Assembly (NCBI GenBank): GCA_016110215.1
Contig: JADWQD010000003.1
Location: 434,001-498,000, forward strand
Origin: Capronia americana
Lineage: Eukaryota; Ascomycota; Eurotiomycetes; Chaetothyriales; Herpotrichiellaceae
Direction: 5' to 3'
DNA: 64,000 nucleotides
The notes beneath the pieces were generated by a model that was not told the origin of the DNA, searched no databases, and saw only the letters and a list, made by a program, of their open reading frames with translations. How positions within the stretch are numbered: position 1 is the first letter of the stretch; every line of letters starts with the position of its first letter. Of this stretch, positions 29,245-38,877 are shown piece by piece. The position numbers were made by a program, and so were the translations under genes.

Positions 29245-31104
29245 ATGACCAAGACGTCCTCAGTATATGGCCGCGTTTGGTGCGACTGCATCTCTACCCC
29301 CTTGCACCCGCCCAGTTGTACTCATGGTTCTCCAGATACGCCGTGGGTCACATCAATGTCCAGACCGTCCTCATATACATCGCCGTCCGACCCATCGTCC
29401 CAACAGGGCTGGGACTCAAATCCTCCGACCTATGCTGCCTTCTCTCCGACATCTACCTCCGGCTACTCTGCCACGTCGAAGCAGCGCTCCACGATAATAG
29501 TCCACAAGAAGTCGCCATTACTGGTAGCGACCCCGCCTCAGATCACCCGAGCGTTAGCTCACTCACATCCCTTCCTGCTTCCCTTGAATAAACTCGCAGG
29601 CCTCTTGTCATGGAGCACCCAGGATCCATGGGAATCATACCTGATGGTGGCTGTGTTCTGGGGCTTAACACTATATGGTAGCGAAATCATTCGCTTCGCC
29701 AGCCCCGTCATTGTGGTGGCAGGTCTCATCCTGGGCATGTACTCAAGACGCTACTCGCCGCTCTCATCGACCGCAAAGACGGGAGAAAAACATTCTGCGA
29801 AAGGTCACAGGAGGGATGTCTCGGAATCCCAGTCTCACCACAAGACCCTGGACGACATTGTAGATACGTTGCAGGAATTGACCACTCGGTGTAATATCCT
29901 GCTGGATCCCTTCCTCAACCTCACCGACTTCCTTTCGACTCAGACAACCCCCACTGCCGCAACCACTCGACCTGCATTGACGACCCTTTTCATTCGTGTA
30001 CTTCTAGTTACCCCCTTTTGGATAATCTTGACCCTTCCTCCCTTCTATATCCTGACTCCCCGACGAGTCATTCTGGCTTTTGGCACGATAGCATTGACAT
30101 GGCATTCGAAACCGGCTCGGGTGTCTCGGGTTATCCTCTGGCGTTCTGTGTTCATGCGGAAAGCTGCTACATTTGTGACCGGTCTGGAGTTTGATACTTC
30201 GCCTAGCATCAAGTCTGAGTCTTCGACTCGTCCTACTATCGGACCCAGGTCCAAGTCTCAAGGGGATCTTGCCACGGAGGCTGCCAGCAAGAAGAGGCCG
30301 GACTCTTCAGGCGTCCGCTTCACGTTCATACTCTATGAAAACCAACGAAGATGGTTGGGCCTTGGGTGGACGACCTCTTTGTTCGCTTACGAGCGTGGCC
30401 CCTGGACCGATGAACACCTGAACCCAGCACCGTCGAAGGAAGAATTCGAACTGCCAGACGTGGAGGGAGGGGTATCACGATGGAGGTGGATCGATTCGGA
30501 CTGGAGGATAGACCAGGGAGACATCAAGGCCCACAAACGGGTGGCAAGTGACTCGAAAATAGGTAAAGACAAAGCTGACGACGGCGGAGGCTGGATATAT
30601 TACGACAATCGATGGGAGGACGGGAGTAGAGAAGACGGTTGGGGCAGATATACCAGGAGGCGGAAGTGGTACAGGGATGCAGAACTTGTCGAAGCCACGC
30701 CAAGCGTCGAGGACACTCCGAGTGGTTCACCAGCACAACCTTCTTCCGACACAGAAGAGGGAAAGATCAAGAAAGCAAAGGACTTTGCCAAAGATTTGGG
30801 AGACTCACAAGTCACCATCACAGCCGGTACACCGCCTGTCGAACGGTCGTCGGAACCCGATCCAAAAGCCGACGATGCTAGTAGCACCACAAAGTCTGCG
30901 GCGTCAAAGAAATCTAGCAGTTGGTTCTCGAAAAGAGACCGAAGCGACAGTAAAAGCTCCAGCGGGAAGAACACTGGTCAGTTTAGCACGAGAAGCGATC
31001 GCAGTCGTGACGGACCGGAGGATGACTTACACGACAAATGGCGAGATGCGCCTGGGCATCGGACCTTCAGCGTTCAGGAGGACGTTGCTATGAGCCTTGG
31101 CTAG
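29245..31104 (+). CDS. Dysferlin-domain peroxisomal membrane protein (Pex23/Pex30-32 family)
   Basis: Intronless, 619 residues. Membrane-spanning segments lie at about 130-170 (YLMVAVFWGLTLYGSEIIRF onward) and 245-285 (LLVTPFWIILTLPPFYIL). The dysferlin-type domain follows with FTFILYENQRRWLGLGWTTS, then a Trp-rich WRWIDSDWRID and a second half GGWIYYDNRWEDG...RRRKWYRDAEL. This order (membrane segments then DysF) defines the fungal Pex23/Pex30 family, ER and peroxisome membrane proteins that control peroxisome number and ER contact. The last 120 residues are Ser/Lys/Asp-rich and probably disordered. The ATG at 29245 is the longest in frame; an internal ATG at 29356 (MSRPSSYTSPSD) gives 582 residues and looks more like relatives, so it may be the true start. 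Confidence 0.82.
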   Translation: MTKTSSVYGRVWCDCISTPLHPPSCTHGSPDTPWVTSMSRPSSYTSPSDPSSQQGWDSNPPTYAAFSPTSTSGYSATSKQRSTIIVHKKSPLLVATPPQITRALAHSHPFLLPLNKLAGLLSWSTQDPWESYLMVAVFWGLTLYGSEIIRFASPVIVVAGLILGMYSRRYSPLSSTAKTGEKHSAKGHRRDVSESQSHHKTLDDIVDTLQELTTRCNILLDPFLNLTDFLSTQTTPTAATTRPALTTLFIRVLLVTPFWIILTLPPFYILTPRRVILAFGTIALTWHSKPARVSRVILWRSVFMRKAATFVTGLEFDTSPSIKSESSTRPTIGPRSKSQGDLATEAASKKRPDSSGVRFTFILYENQRRWLGLGWTTSLFAYERGPWTDEHLNPAPSKEEFELPDVEGGVSRWRWIDSDWRIDQGDIKAHKRVASDSKIGKDKADDGGGWIYYDNRWEDGSREDGWGRYTRRRKWYRDAELVEATPSVEDTPSGSPAQPSSDTEEGKIKKAKDFAKDLGDSQVTITAGTPPVERSSEPDPKADDASSTTKSAASKKSSSWFSKRDRSDSKSSSGKNTGQFSTRSDRSRDGPEDDLHDKWRDAPGHRTFSVQEDVAMSLG

Positions 31105-32324
31105 ATATAATATATACCCATTACGCTCTTGGGCAGTGTATTCCTCATGTTTTGGTTAGTCGCATGCCATCGATCCCAAGCCCTCCAGGTCCATGGTACC
31201 GAATTCAAATGCGCATCTGAATCAAGCACTACGAGCCACTACCAGAACCACATTCGATGCCTGACTCATGCCCCAGCTTGAATCTCCAACTTACTCACGG
31301 CTCATCAATGATTTGTCCAAAGGACCAACTCATAACCCTGTTTGCCCACTCAGCTTGCAAATAATGAGGACGTGCTCGAACAGGCTTGTTTTATTTCCTC
31401 GTGTGGCTGAACAGCCCCGGCAGGGAAATCGTCTAGAAAGACTGCGAGAAGTGTATGGTTCAACCTCTCCTGGACGATATGGAGAGTGGCCCCCTGTCGC
31501 ACCACCCTTACCCTTCAGCATACGCCAGGAGCTTGAGAGGCGATGCGCCTCTCTTGAATACGAATCTCGACTCAACCCGGACTGGATCTAGACCACGTAA
31601 CAAGTCGCCGGTCTGTCGCCTTGCTCGGAACACCACCGGCAGCGACGTGCAAGGTGCCATAATCGACCATGCCGTTGATGCTGGTACCGAGACCTCCAAT
31701 CGCTCTCGGGAGGAGATCGCGGGTTGAATGCTGCAACTCCTATTACCAACGACATGGAAGACATGACGGGCACGTCGTCGCCATTGAGCGCCTGACTTGA
31801 TTTAGGAGACTGTTCACATTCAGATGGGTGCAGTGGTGAATCCAGTAGCAAACCCGCAACTACGTCATCTTGGGCAGAATGGTCAATCTCCTCAGTCCTT
31901 CAGCCCAGGTTCCCCTGCTCATCCTCGAGCACCCATGTCCTGAATGAGGATCATCACTTCGGGCAAGCCACCCTCCTCGCTGCCTAGCCACCTGTGGCCG
32001 TGAATCTGGACCCCTCCTCGTACATCAGAGACTGGCTCTGAGGGGTCGACATCACCGACATTGACGTCAGTCACATCATATACCTCGACAGTATGGAGTA
32101 CTCGAGTGGCACAAGACGTGACTGTTCCAAGGCAACGGGCCCTTCCTTGATCATGCGAGAAAGGTAAGAAGTATATATGATCCGTCGTCCAAGGCGCGAC
32201 CCTCGCAAACCTGTCTCCCCATCCTCCATTTCACGAGCCTGAACTAAATCAGCTTAATTCCCGTGTCCATCTTTTCACTCGAACCTCCCTTTCCGATTTG
32301 ACTGCCCAGCTCAAACACAACAAC
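31105..32324. other. Intergenic, includes promoter of LEA-like gene
   Basis: About 1.2 kb; no gene seen. The distal part follows the peroxin stop. The proximal 420 bp contain three stress-response-type elements listed separately. Confidence 0.5.
31912..32045 (+). promoter_or_regulatory. Three STRE-like elements upstream of LEA-like gene
   Basis: CCCCT at 31912-31916 and 32011-32015 and AGGGG at 32041-32045, 280-413 bp before the start codon at 32325. CCCCT/AGGGG is the core recognised by Msn2/Msn4-type zinc-finger regulators of general stress genes. A 5-bp motif is common by chance; the link is the stress-protein-like product downstream. Confidence 0.3.
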
Positions 32325-32838
32325 ATGTCTCAGGAACAACAGAAGAAACAAGGCGGTATGTTGTCGACTCGTCCCCATCGCCAACCTCCACCAACACCAG
32401 AACCCAAAAACAAGCTGATCTCACACCAGGCGGCATCCTAGGCGGTCTAACCGACACGGTGGGCAACACCGTCACGGGCCTCACCGTATGTAATACTCAA
32501 TCAACACGTCCCCAATTTGGTCACCAACCACATGTCATTAACACGTATCTATCTCTCCTCGGCAGGACACCGTCGGCAACACCGTCTCAGGCTTGGGCGA
32601 AGGAGTCGGCAAGACCACCCAGGGCGCCACCAAGGGCGTAAGTACCCACCCCTCCCTTTTGCGAACTACGTGTACAGCAGAACGCAGACCGTGGGACGCA
32701 AGCATGGCACTGACGTGTTGGGGTATGTGGACTGCTTAGCTCGGCGACACGACCAAGGCTGTGGGCGACAACGTCAAATCTGGGACGGACTATGTGGGAG
32801 GCAAGAAGCAGACGGCTGATAACCCGCTGGGGTTGTAG
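32325..32838 (+). CDS. Small LEA-like hydrophilic repeat protein
   Basis: Four exons, 32325-32355, 32430-32485, 32566-32637 and 32740-32838, join in frame to about 85 residues. All introns are GT-AG (GTATGT, GTATGT, GTAAGT donors). The product is Gly/Thr-rich and lacks Cys and Trp. It consists of loosely repeated units: GGLTDTVGNTVTGLTDTVGN, then SGLGEGVGKTTQGATKGLGD and TTKAVGDNVKSG. This resembles late-embryogenesis-abundant or glycine-zipper-like small proteins of ascomycetes that accumulate in spores or under stress. There is no signal peptide. The function is not proven for this type. Confidence 0.75.
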
Positions 32839-33281
32839 CTGCGATGCGTTGGAGAGGGAACGCACGACGTCTGGGAAGAGGCACTTCAGGCTGGGAATGG
32901 CTGTCCAAGAACCTCACAGCTAGGGGACCCGTACTTGGTGTGTTCAAGGGCAGGATTATGGGAAATCTATGATATATGATTTGCTCGCTCGAAAATGAAT
33001 ACTGTAAAACAAGTATGTCTGACAGTGGAGCTAGCTATTCTCCCTGGCGGATGCTATGTTTCATAAGTCTCGCGTGCCAGACGTGGCAGTCTCATCAGCG
33101 AGAGAGTGTATTCTCGCAGGTATTCTCACCTCATGCTCCTAGCTCGCCTATACGTGTTTCAATTCCCTAATGTCAACGCCAGCCCAACCAATGGGTCACG
33201 CCAAACCGGCCCAAGAGCGTATTTGCACCAAGATAGCGACGCCGCAATCAAAACCGCTGTAACCACAGACATCCCCTTTAC
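32839..33281. other. Intergenic, convergent 3' ends
   Basis: About 440 bp between the LEA-like gene (plus) and ATG15 (minus); no coding frame of note. Confidence 0.5.
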
Positions 33282-35333
33282 TTATAATTCGGGAGCGTAT
33301 TCGTCCTCATATCCATCCAGACAGATCAATCCAAAGAAGACCGGGTTTTTACATTTCCCCCGCTTCCTCTTATGGTCGGTCGTGCTGGGCTGCGACGGCT
33401 GCACACCACTGGCACTCGCCGTCGGTACCTCAGTAATCATGTCTGTTTTCGTACTCGGTTCGGTACTCGTATGATGACGCTCTTCATCCTGACAGCCCCA
33501 GAAATACCCCGGTGTCTCGCACCTGTGCTTCTTATGCGGAGCTGCCGTTCGAGTTGCACTCGGGCCGGCTGACGTTGGGCTCGGAGATGCCGTATGTGCC
33601 GTCGTAGATGTGGAACTAGGATCTCGACACCCCCACCAGCCTGGACGCTCACAGACCGTCGTACTCAGACTCGACGTCGAAGGCACATCTGTGGCGGAAG
33701 CAGGGGCGGAAGTTGTCGGTGGGGTCAACGTCGGCACAAGTGTCGTCGTAGTCACCGTGACATTGACACGTTCTTTACATCCAAACCAGCCCGGCGTCGC
33801 GCAACTGGTGGTCGTATAAGTGGTTGTGATGACGGGGACTGTACTGCTCGTCGTGGGATTGTCATCCAGGCAACCCCACCATCCAGGCGTCTTGCACGTA
33901 CTGGTCCGCGTGTAGGTACTCGAACTTGTCGTCGTTGTTCTCGTACTCGTGGTGGAATCGCTCCCGTTACTGTCGAAGAACTTCCAGTTGAAGCAGTCCA
34001 CACATTCATCATCCGGTTCGCAGGCCGGCACCGTCTTGTACATCTTGAGAACATTGTCGATGACATTGTGGATCTTGTGATTCCCTATGCCCACCCGCCA
34101 ACCGTAGTCGCTCACGGTGTCGTACACGCACTGCTTCCCCGTGTGGCAAGCTGATTCCATGGCGTAGCCCCCCAAGGTACAGGTTGCGGTGGCACCGTTG
34201 CATGTGCCCATAAAAACAGGGTCGGCCGTGTTGCCAAAGTGATATGCACCGGTGTATTTTGTGCGTGGTTTGCGAGAGTCGGAGGACGGAGGTGCGGGCA
34301 GACCTAGTCGTTTTGATGCGAGATCTTCTCCGGGGGCTTCGAACGTCACTGTCGGAAGACCGAATGTTTGCCCTAACAATGCCGTGACTGCGCCGCCAAG
34401 GGAATGGCCTGCTAGCCAGACATTGGAATGTGGGTAGAGTTCCGTGACGTTGGTGTATAAATCAATTGCTGCCCGGTAGTAGCGATTCTCCTGCCTCAGG
34501 GCTTGCACCACGCAGGTCCGGTTGCAGGTGTATGTGCTGGTCTGGCAATCGCAGACTTGGTGCCAAAAGTAGGAGCCGCCTTGGCCGCAGCAGCAGGAGA
34601 AGAACAGATTATCGTTCATTTTGTCCTTTGTGGTTGTTCCATCGCCGTCGAAGACCGCGGGAGACGTCCCCTTCAGACTTATGATGACCGTTTCATTGTC
34701 TTCGTTCGCGAAAATGTGCCCTCGTAAACCGTCCCCTTCCCACCCGAACGGGGTAGACCGATTGTAGCCTTTGCTGACGTCTTCCCAGTCTCCCTCTCCT
34801 GGGCCCGGGTTGTATGCATTGGCAGCCATGATGGCCAAGTTTACAACTGTATCCTTGTCAGAGATGTTGGGCCCCTTCACTTCATCTAGTGTCCATTGTG
34901 AGGCGTCGAGGAGGGCAGGGCTCCCTGTTCGTCGGGCGTGCTGTAGGTGCTGTTCTACACTGGAGGGTTCTCGGTCGACCAGTCTTTCTATCTGTTCCGC
35001 GTGGGAACGGAGCATAAAATGGGGTGGCGGCTCCAGAGAACGTGAGAGGCCATCCTCGTCGTCTTGGGTCACCAGGACGGGAGCCTGAGGGTGGAAGTCG
35101 TAGCGTTTGTGCAGGTCCGGGTCCCGATATGTGCCTCGATGATAGATATGTCTCAAGGTAAAGTCGTCGGTATTGGGCTCTTTGGGTTGAGGTACTGGAT
35201 ACCACGGATCGATGGCTGCGGGGAGTTTGGCCGCAGCGACGGAGGGGGCGAGGGCGAGGAAGGACAGCAGTATCCCAGCAGACACGCGGCTGCTCGACGC
35301 GCACCTCTGGTCCCTTGATTTTCGTGTCTTCAT
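33282..35333 (-). CDS. ATG15: Vacuolar autophagic lipase ATG15 with cysteine-rich C-terminal repeats
   Basis: Intronless, 683 residues from MKTRKSRDQR (ATG 35333-35331). An N-terminal signal anchor (SAGILLSFLALAPSVAAA) fits Atg15's type II membrane topology and multivesicular-body route to the vacuole. The class 3 lipase motif VWLAGHSLGG puts the nucleophile at about Ser311; the family Asp and His are probably those of GNTADPVF and GNHKIHN. The product breaks down autophagic-body and other membranes in the vacuole. After about residue 480 the sequence becomes a Ser/Thr-rich linker carrying four C-x-x-P-G-[WY]-[WF]-x-C-type units (CKTPGWWGC, CATPGWFGC, CERPGWWGC, CETPGYFWGC) and a degenerate fifth (CKNPVFFGLIC). 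This tail is absent from yeast. The frame is open upstream to 35522, but those 63 residues precede the signal anchor and are likely leader. Confidence 0.9.
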   Translation of the reverse strand: MKTRKSRDQRCASSSRVSAGILLSFLALAPSVAAAKLPAAIDPWYPVPQPKEPNTDDFTLRHIYHRGTYRDPDLHKRYDFHPQAPVLVTQDDEDGLSRSLEPPPHFMLRSHAEQIERLVDREPSSVEQHLQHARRTGSPALLDASQWTLDEVKGPNISDKDTVVNLAIMAANAYNPGPGEGDWEDVSKGYNRSTPFGWEGDGLRGHIFANEDNETVIISLKGTSPAVFDGDGTTTKDKMNDNLFFSCCCGQGGSYFWHQVCDCQTSTYTCNRTCVVQALRQENRYYRAAIDLYTNVTELYPHSNVWLAGHSLGGAVTALLGQTFGLPTVTFEAPGEDLASKRLGLPAPPSSDSRKPRTKYTGAYHFGNTADPVFMGTCNGATATCTLGGYAMESACHTGKQCVYDTVSDYGWRVGIGNHKIHNVIDNVLKMYKTVPACEPDDECVDCFNWKFFDSNGSDSTTSTRTTTTSSSTYTRTSTCKTPGWWGCLDDNPTTSSTVPVITTTYTTTSCATPGWFGCKERVNVTVTTTTLVPTLTPPTTSAPASATDVPSTSSLSTTVCERPGWWGCRDPSSTSTTAHTASPSPTSAGPSATRTAAPHKKHRCETPGYFWGCQDEERHHTSTEPSTKTDMITEVPTASASGVQPSQPSTTDHKRKRGKCKNPVFFGLICLDGYEDEYAPEL

Positions 35334-35694
35334 GCTGTCGCCTGTTCGTTGTGAAGTGAAGCAAGTCGGGTGGCAGTCAGGAATGACGGTTGAATGACTG
35401 TTGACTGAAATGGGCGCCGAGGGTCTCGTGGCCACTGGCCAGAATTGGAGTCGCTGACGTCGACTGCGGAGGGCAACAGCGAACACCCCTGCCATTTCAC
35501 ATGCCCTTTCGTTTCGTTTCACTTGTCAACAGAGCGACACCACGCACGCTGATTCCTCGACGGATCACTCGGGCTGGCCTCAGGTCACGGCCGACATACC
35601 TGCGAGCCTCATGCTATTCTAACAAGTCGAAGCTGAAAGCCTTGGATCGGCTGGCAGCCGTCGATTCTTCGGCCTGCAACTGATCATTCGCAGC
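35334..35694. other. Divergent promoter, ATG15 / VPS9-domain gene
   Basis: About 360 bp between divergent start codons; no specific motif called. Confidence 0.5.
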
Positions 35695-38058
35695 ATGTCA
35701 AGGAACGTGTCTAGTGGCTCGCTGAGAGCGAGACCATCTGCGCTCTCCACAAAGTCATTTACACGTTATGAGCCTTCTGTCCCTTCTCCTACCTCCACCC
35801 CTGGGAGGAGCCGGGCCAGCACCATCCAGTCTGTCACTGACGTGAAGTCGCCGAAGAAAGTGGACGCCTCACCGGAAGACATCTTTGACAAGTCTGTCAC
35901 CGAAGGGAATGAGCCCCCTTCTCCGGATCTGGGAAGGGCCAGCAGCCTCCCGGAACGCTTCGATGAACTGCCAATAGAGCTGGCAAGCCTCTGCGACCGA
36001 TTCGTCGAGTCCCTCAGCGCCAAAGTATACAATGAGCCACCCGCCATCGATCAGCTGTCCGAGCTGTTCCAGGAGTTCTACGCACGAGCGTCGGGAGCAG
36101 TTTCCATCCACATTGCGACATTGAGGTCCCGCCTCAACCGGGGAACGTCACCTACGCCCTCCCAGGCCTCTTCGCGAACACGACCTGCGCCGAGCAAATC
36201 CTCACCTGACTCACTGGGCTCGGGCGCCGGTCGCGGCGGCGCACAGCAGATGCTGACAGCATCCGAGGTAACAGAACGGCGGAAACAGAGGAAGCTCCTC
36301 GAGTACAAGAGGATTGTCCTAGAAGAAGCCGTGGAAAAGAGGGTGTGTGAGAAGATCTACGACAAGATATGGAGACACAAAAGCACCTTGGACGAGGTCA
36401 GGGACGAAAAGCTGCGATCAAAAACAGCCGCATTGGCACTGGTCGGCATCGGCCTTAAAGATCTCGGTATCGAATTAAGTGAGGATAGCGGGACATCGGC
36501 CGAGGACGTTCAAGCCTCCCTTGCCCCTGCCCGAGAGAGTCTGGCCAAGATGAACGATGAGCGGTATCCCTTGGGCAAACTACAGCACCTCACTTCTGCC
36601 CATAAAGCCGTCGTCGAGACACTCTCGTCCATCCACTCCTCTTCCTCTTCAGCCGACGAGATCCTGCCCACCTTGATCTATACCCTGATCACATCTCCTG
36701 TTGAGGGTATCAACGTCATCAGCAATCTTCAATTCATCCAGAGGTTCCGGGCAGCTCCCAGGATCGACGGTGAGGCGGCCTACTGCTTGACCAACCTGGA
36801 AGCTGCGATCACGTTCCTGGAGGACGTTGACCTGGCAAGTCTACGGGAGGACGAGAAACCCGAAGGCCCCACCAAAACACCAGCACAATCCGAAGGAGAC
36901 CAAGGTCCGGAGAAATTGGAAGCCTTTCCTACACTACCCGGCACGGCACCGGCACCGTCGACTCCCACGACGGCCACTTCGACTTCGAACGCGACAGGCA
37001 CAGCCGCAGATTTAAGTCCAGTGGCGTCGATCATCAAAGACCTTCCCGAGAAGCCGACAAAGGCACCTACCACGAGACACCAGCGGACTCTATCCGATCT
37101 CCTCCAACCCATAACCAACGCCAATGAAGCTGTTCGATCCACGGCGGAAGAAGGCTTCAAGAACATCTCTAATAGTCTCGACAACAGCTTGAAGTTTTTC
37201 CTGGGCAAACTCAAGGAAAGAGGCAACGAGGGCCCGAATACGGAAGTCGTGGTCCCGAAGACCCTTGACGAGGCAAGACAACTCGTCAATCGGCCACTGA
37301 CTCCAGACGAAGACGATCACGCCCTCAGTGAATCGAGTTCCATGCACGACGGCCAAACAAGTCCTATGCCTTCCAATTTGACCAAGACCGAAGAAAAGCT
37401 GCTGGGTCTCCTTGGTGGGCGCAAAGCCGCCGTACGAGAACGAAGCGTCGATAGTATCAAGAGCAACAACAGCGCCGGTGGGAAGAGAGTAGGGTTTCTT
37501 TCCACCACCACGAATTCACCTCCCAACGGGCCTTCCGCGCCGGGCAATCCAGCCTCCGCGCAGAAACCCATGCCCCCGGCCGCGTCCGCAGCGAGCAGCA
37601 ATCCACTCGAAACGGTCAAGAACTTCGGTAATAGCCTGAATCCCATGGGTTCCATAGGGTCCGCGTTTGGTAGTGCATTTGGCCGCTTTGGCGGTCGACC
37701 ATCAGCTTCACCTCCTTCGGTTCCAACACCACCTACGCCGACCATTGTTGTGGACAAAGACAGCAACAGCATCCCCTCAACGGTTGAGGAGGACAAACCC
37801 TCGAAAACAACGAATGAAGTGCCTCTGAGGATACCCAATAAACCCGAACTGGCCGCAATCCGAGCAGCCCCACCCATCCCGCGATTCCTCCTCCTGGGCG
37901 ACGCGACCGAGCTGAGGTTAGGAGAGGTCCAGGACTTGCTTGACGACTACCAGCGTCTGGCGAGAGTCCTGGGCAAACTAGTGCAGAGAGCTCAAAACGA
38001 GGAGGATGACGAAGTCGAGTTAGAGGACAAGGAAGACCTAGGTGCAACAAAAGGATAG
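35695..38058 (+). CDS. VPS9-domain Rab5-type guanine nucleotide exchange factor
   Basis: Intronless, 787 residues. A disordered Ser/Pro-rich N-terminus is followed by a helical region and then the VPS9 catalytic domain at about residues 215-390. Visible signatures are EKRVCEKIYDKIWRH, LGKLQHLTSAHKAVVETLSS, SADEILPTLIYTLITSPVEG (conserved Asp), NVISNLQFIQRFR and GEAAYCLTNLEAAITFLE (conserved Tyr). VPS9 domains activate Rab5/Ypt51-family GTPases for endosome fusion and vacuolar sorting. The C-terminal half is low-complexity and ends in an acidic Glu/Asp coil with no CUE domain seen, so it may be a Muk1-like rather than a Vps9-like protein. It is divergent from the vacuolar lipase gene ATG15. 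Confidence 0.85.
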   Translation: MSRNVSSGSLRARPSALSTKSFTRYEPSVPSPTSTPGRSRASTIQSVTDVKSPKKVDASPEDIFDKSVTEGNEPPSPDLGRASSLPERFDELPIELASLCDRFVESLSAKVYNEPPAIDQLSELFQEFYARASGAVSIHIATLRSRLNRGTSPTPSQASSRTRPAPSKSSPDSLGSGAGRGGAQQMLTASEVTERRKQRKLLEYKRIVLEEAVEKRVCEKIYDKIWRHKSTLDEVRDEKLRSKTAALALVGIGLKDLGIELSEDSGTSAEDVQASLAPARESLAKMNDERYPLGKLQHLTSAHKAVVETLSSIHSSSSSADEILPTLIYTLITSPVEGINVISNLQFIQRFRAAPRIDGEAAYCLTNLEAAITFLEDVDLASLREDEKPEGPTKTPAQSEGDQGPEKLEAFPTLPGTAPAPSTPTTATSTSNATGTAADLSPVASIIKDLPEKPTKAPTTRHQRTLSDLLQPITNANEAVRSTAEEGFKNISNSLDNSLKFFLGKLKERGNEGPNTEVVVPKTLDEARQLVNRPLTPDEDDHALSESSSMHDGQTSPMPSNLTKTEEKLLGLLGGRKAAVRERSVDSIKSNNSAGGKRVGFLSTTTNSPPNGPSAPGNPASAQKPMPPAASAASSNPLETVKNFGNSLNPMGSIGSAFGSAFGRFGGRPSASPPSVPTPPTPTIVVDKDSNSIPSTVEEDKPSKTTNEVPLRIPNKPELAAIRAAPPIPRFLLLGDATELRLGEVQDLLDDYQRLARVLGKLVQRAQNEEDDEVELEDKEDLGATKG

Positions 38059-38877
38059 GGAACGAGCCAAGAGGTCGAACTCCCAACTGCTTCGATGGTG
38101 ATTGATCACACTGGAGATCCGGCTACCGGACTATAAGAATAATAGAGAGCTCGAGAGCTCACCATTGCAATATTAGCGCGAACTAAAAGCAATCCTAAGA
38201 CGCGCCCGTGATGTCTGAATAGCACTGCCGCCAAACGTCATCTCCTACAGACACAGTATACACACCCAGGTACCACCGGAGCTGGACCCATTGTCAGGAG
38301 GGTATGTCGACATGTACGAGTACAGTGCTCCATAGAAGGCAGGGAATTCCATCTAAGGCGGGAACCCGTGGGAAGGGAGGGGTTCAGACCTTGACATCGA
38401 CCGTGGATCACGGTTCGTGATTCATTCATTTCCGTTCCTACGCTCTGCTTCTGACCAAGGATGTACTGTGTAGGATCTTCACTCGCACCAGGCAACGCGG
38501 AGTGGGCTATGGTCGGAGGACCTGGTCTACACGCATATATAGATGTAGAATGCGTCAGGGTCGGTCCAGCTCGATCTTGCTACTACCGTGATCAGGGACA
38601 CTGCTCGAGACATTCCTGTAACAGTGCATGGGAATGCTGCGCGTTAGAAGGCTATGTACGGTAATCTCAAGTTGATGGAGCTTCGAAGCTCTCCTCCCCC
38701 CTTTGGCTGGTTCTCTTTTTCATTGAGCACGTCTTTTTTGTACACGGATGTCGTAAATCATGATCTCGACCGGTCATCTCTCGTAACATCATGGCTCGTT
38801 TACATATGCACCCACTTCTGTCGAGACAAAGACAAGTTCTGCGATGATGCGTCTTGATGTTTCCTGTCTGGGCGAGC
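38059..38877. other. Intergenic, convergent 3' ends
   Basis: About 820 bp between the VPS9 gene (plus) and the ECM11-domain gene (minus). A short GAGCTCGAGAGCTC palindrome-like stretch lies near 38145-38160. No gene seen. Confidence 0.5.

Noticed and set aside
33594..34154. 186-codon plus-strand frame
   Set aside because: Antisense to the ATG15 tail. Arg-rich without motif.
36780..37289. 169-codon minus-strand frame
   Set aside because: Antisense to the VPS9-domain gene.
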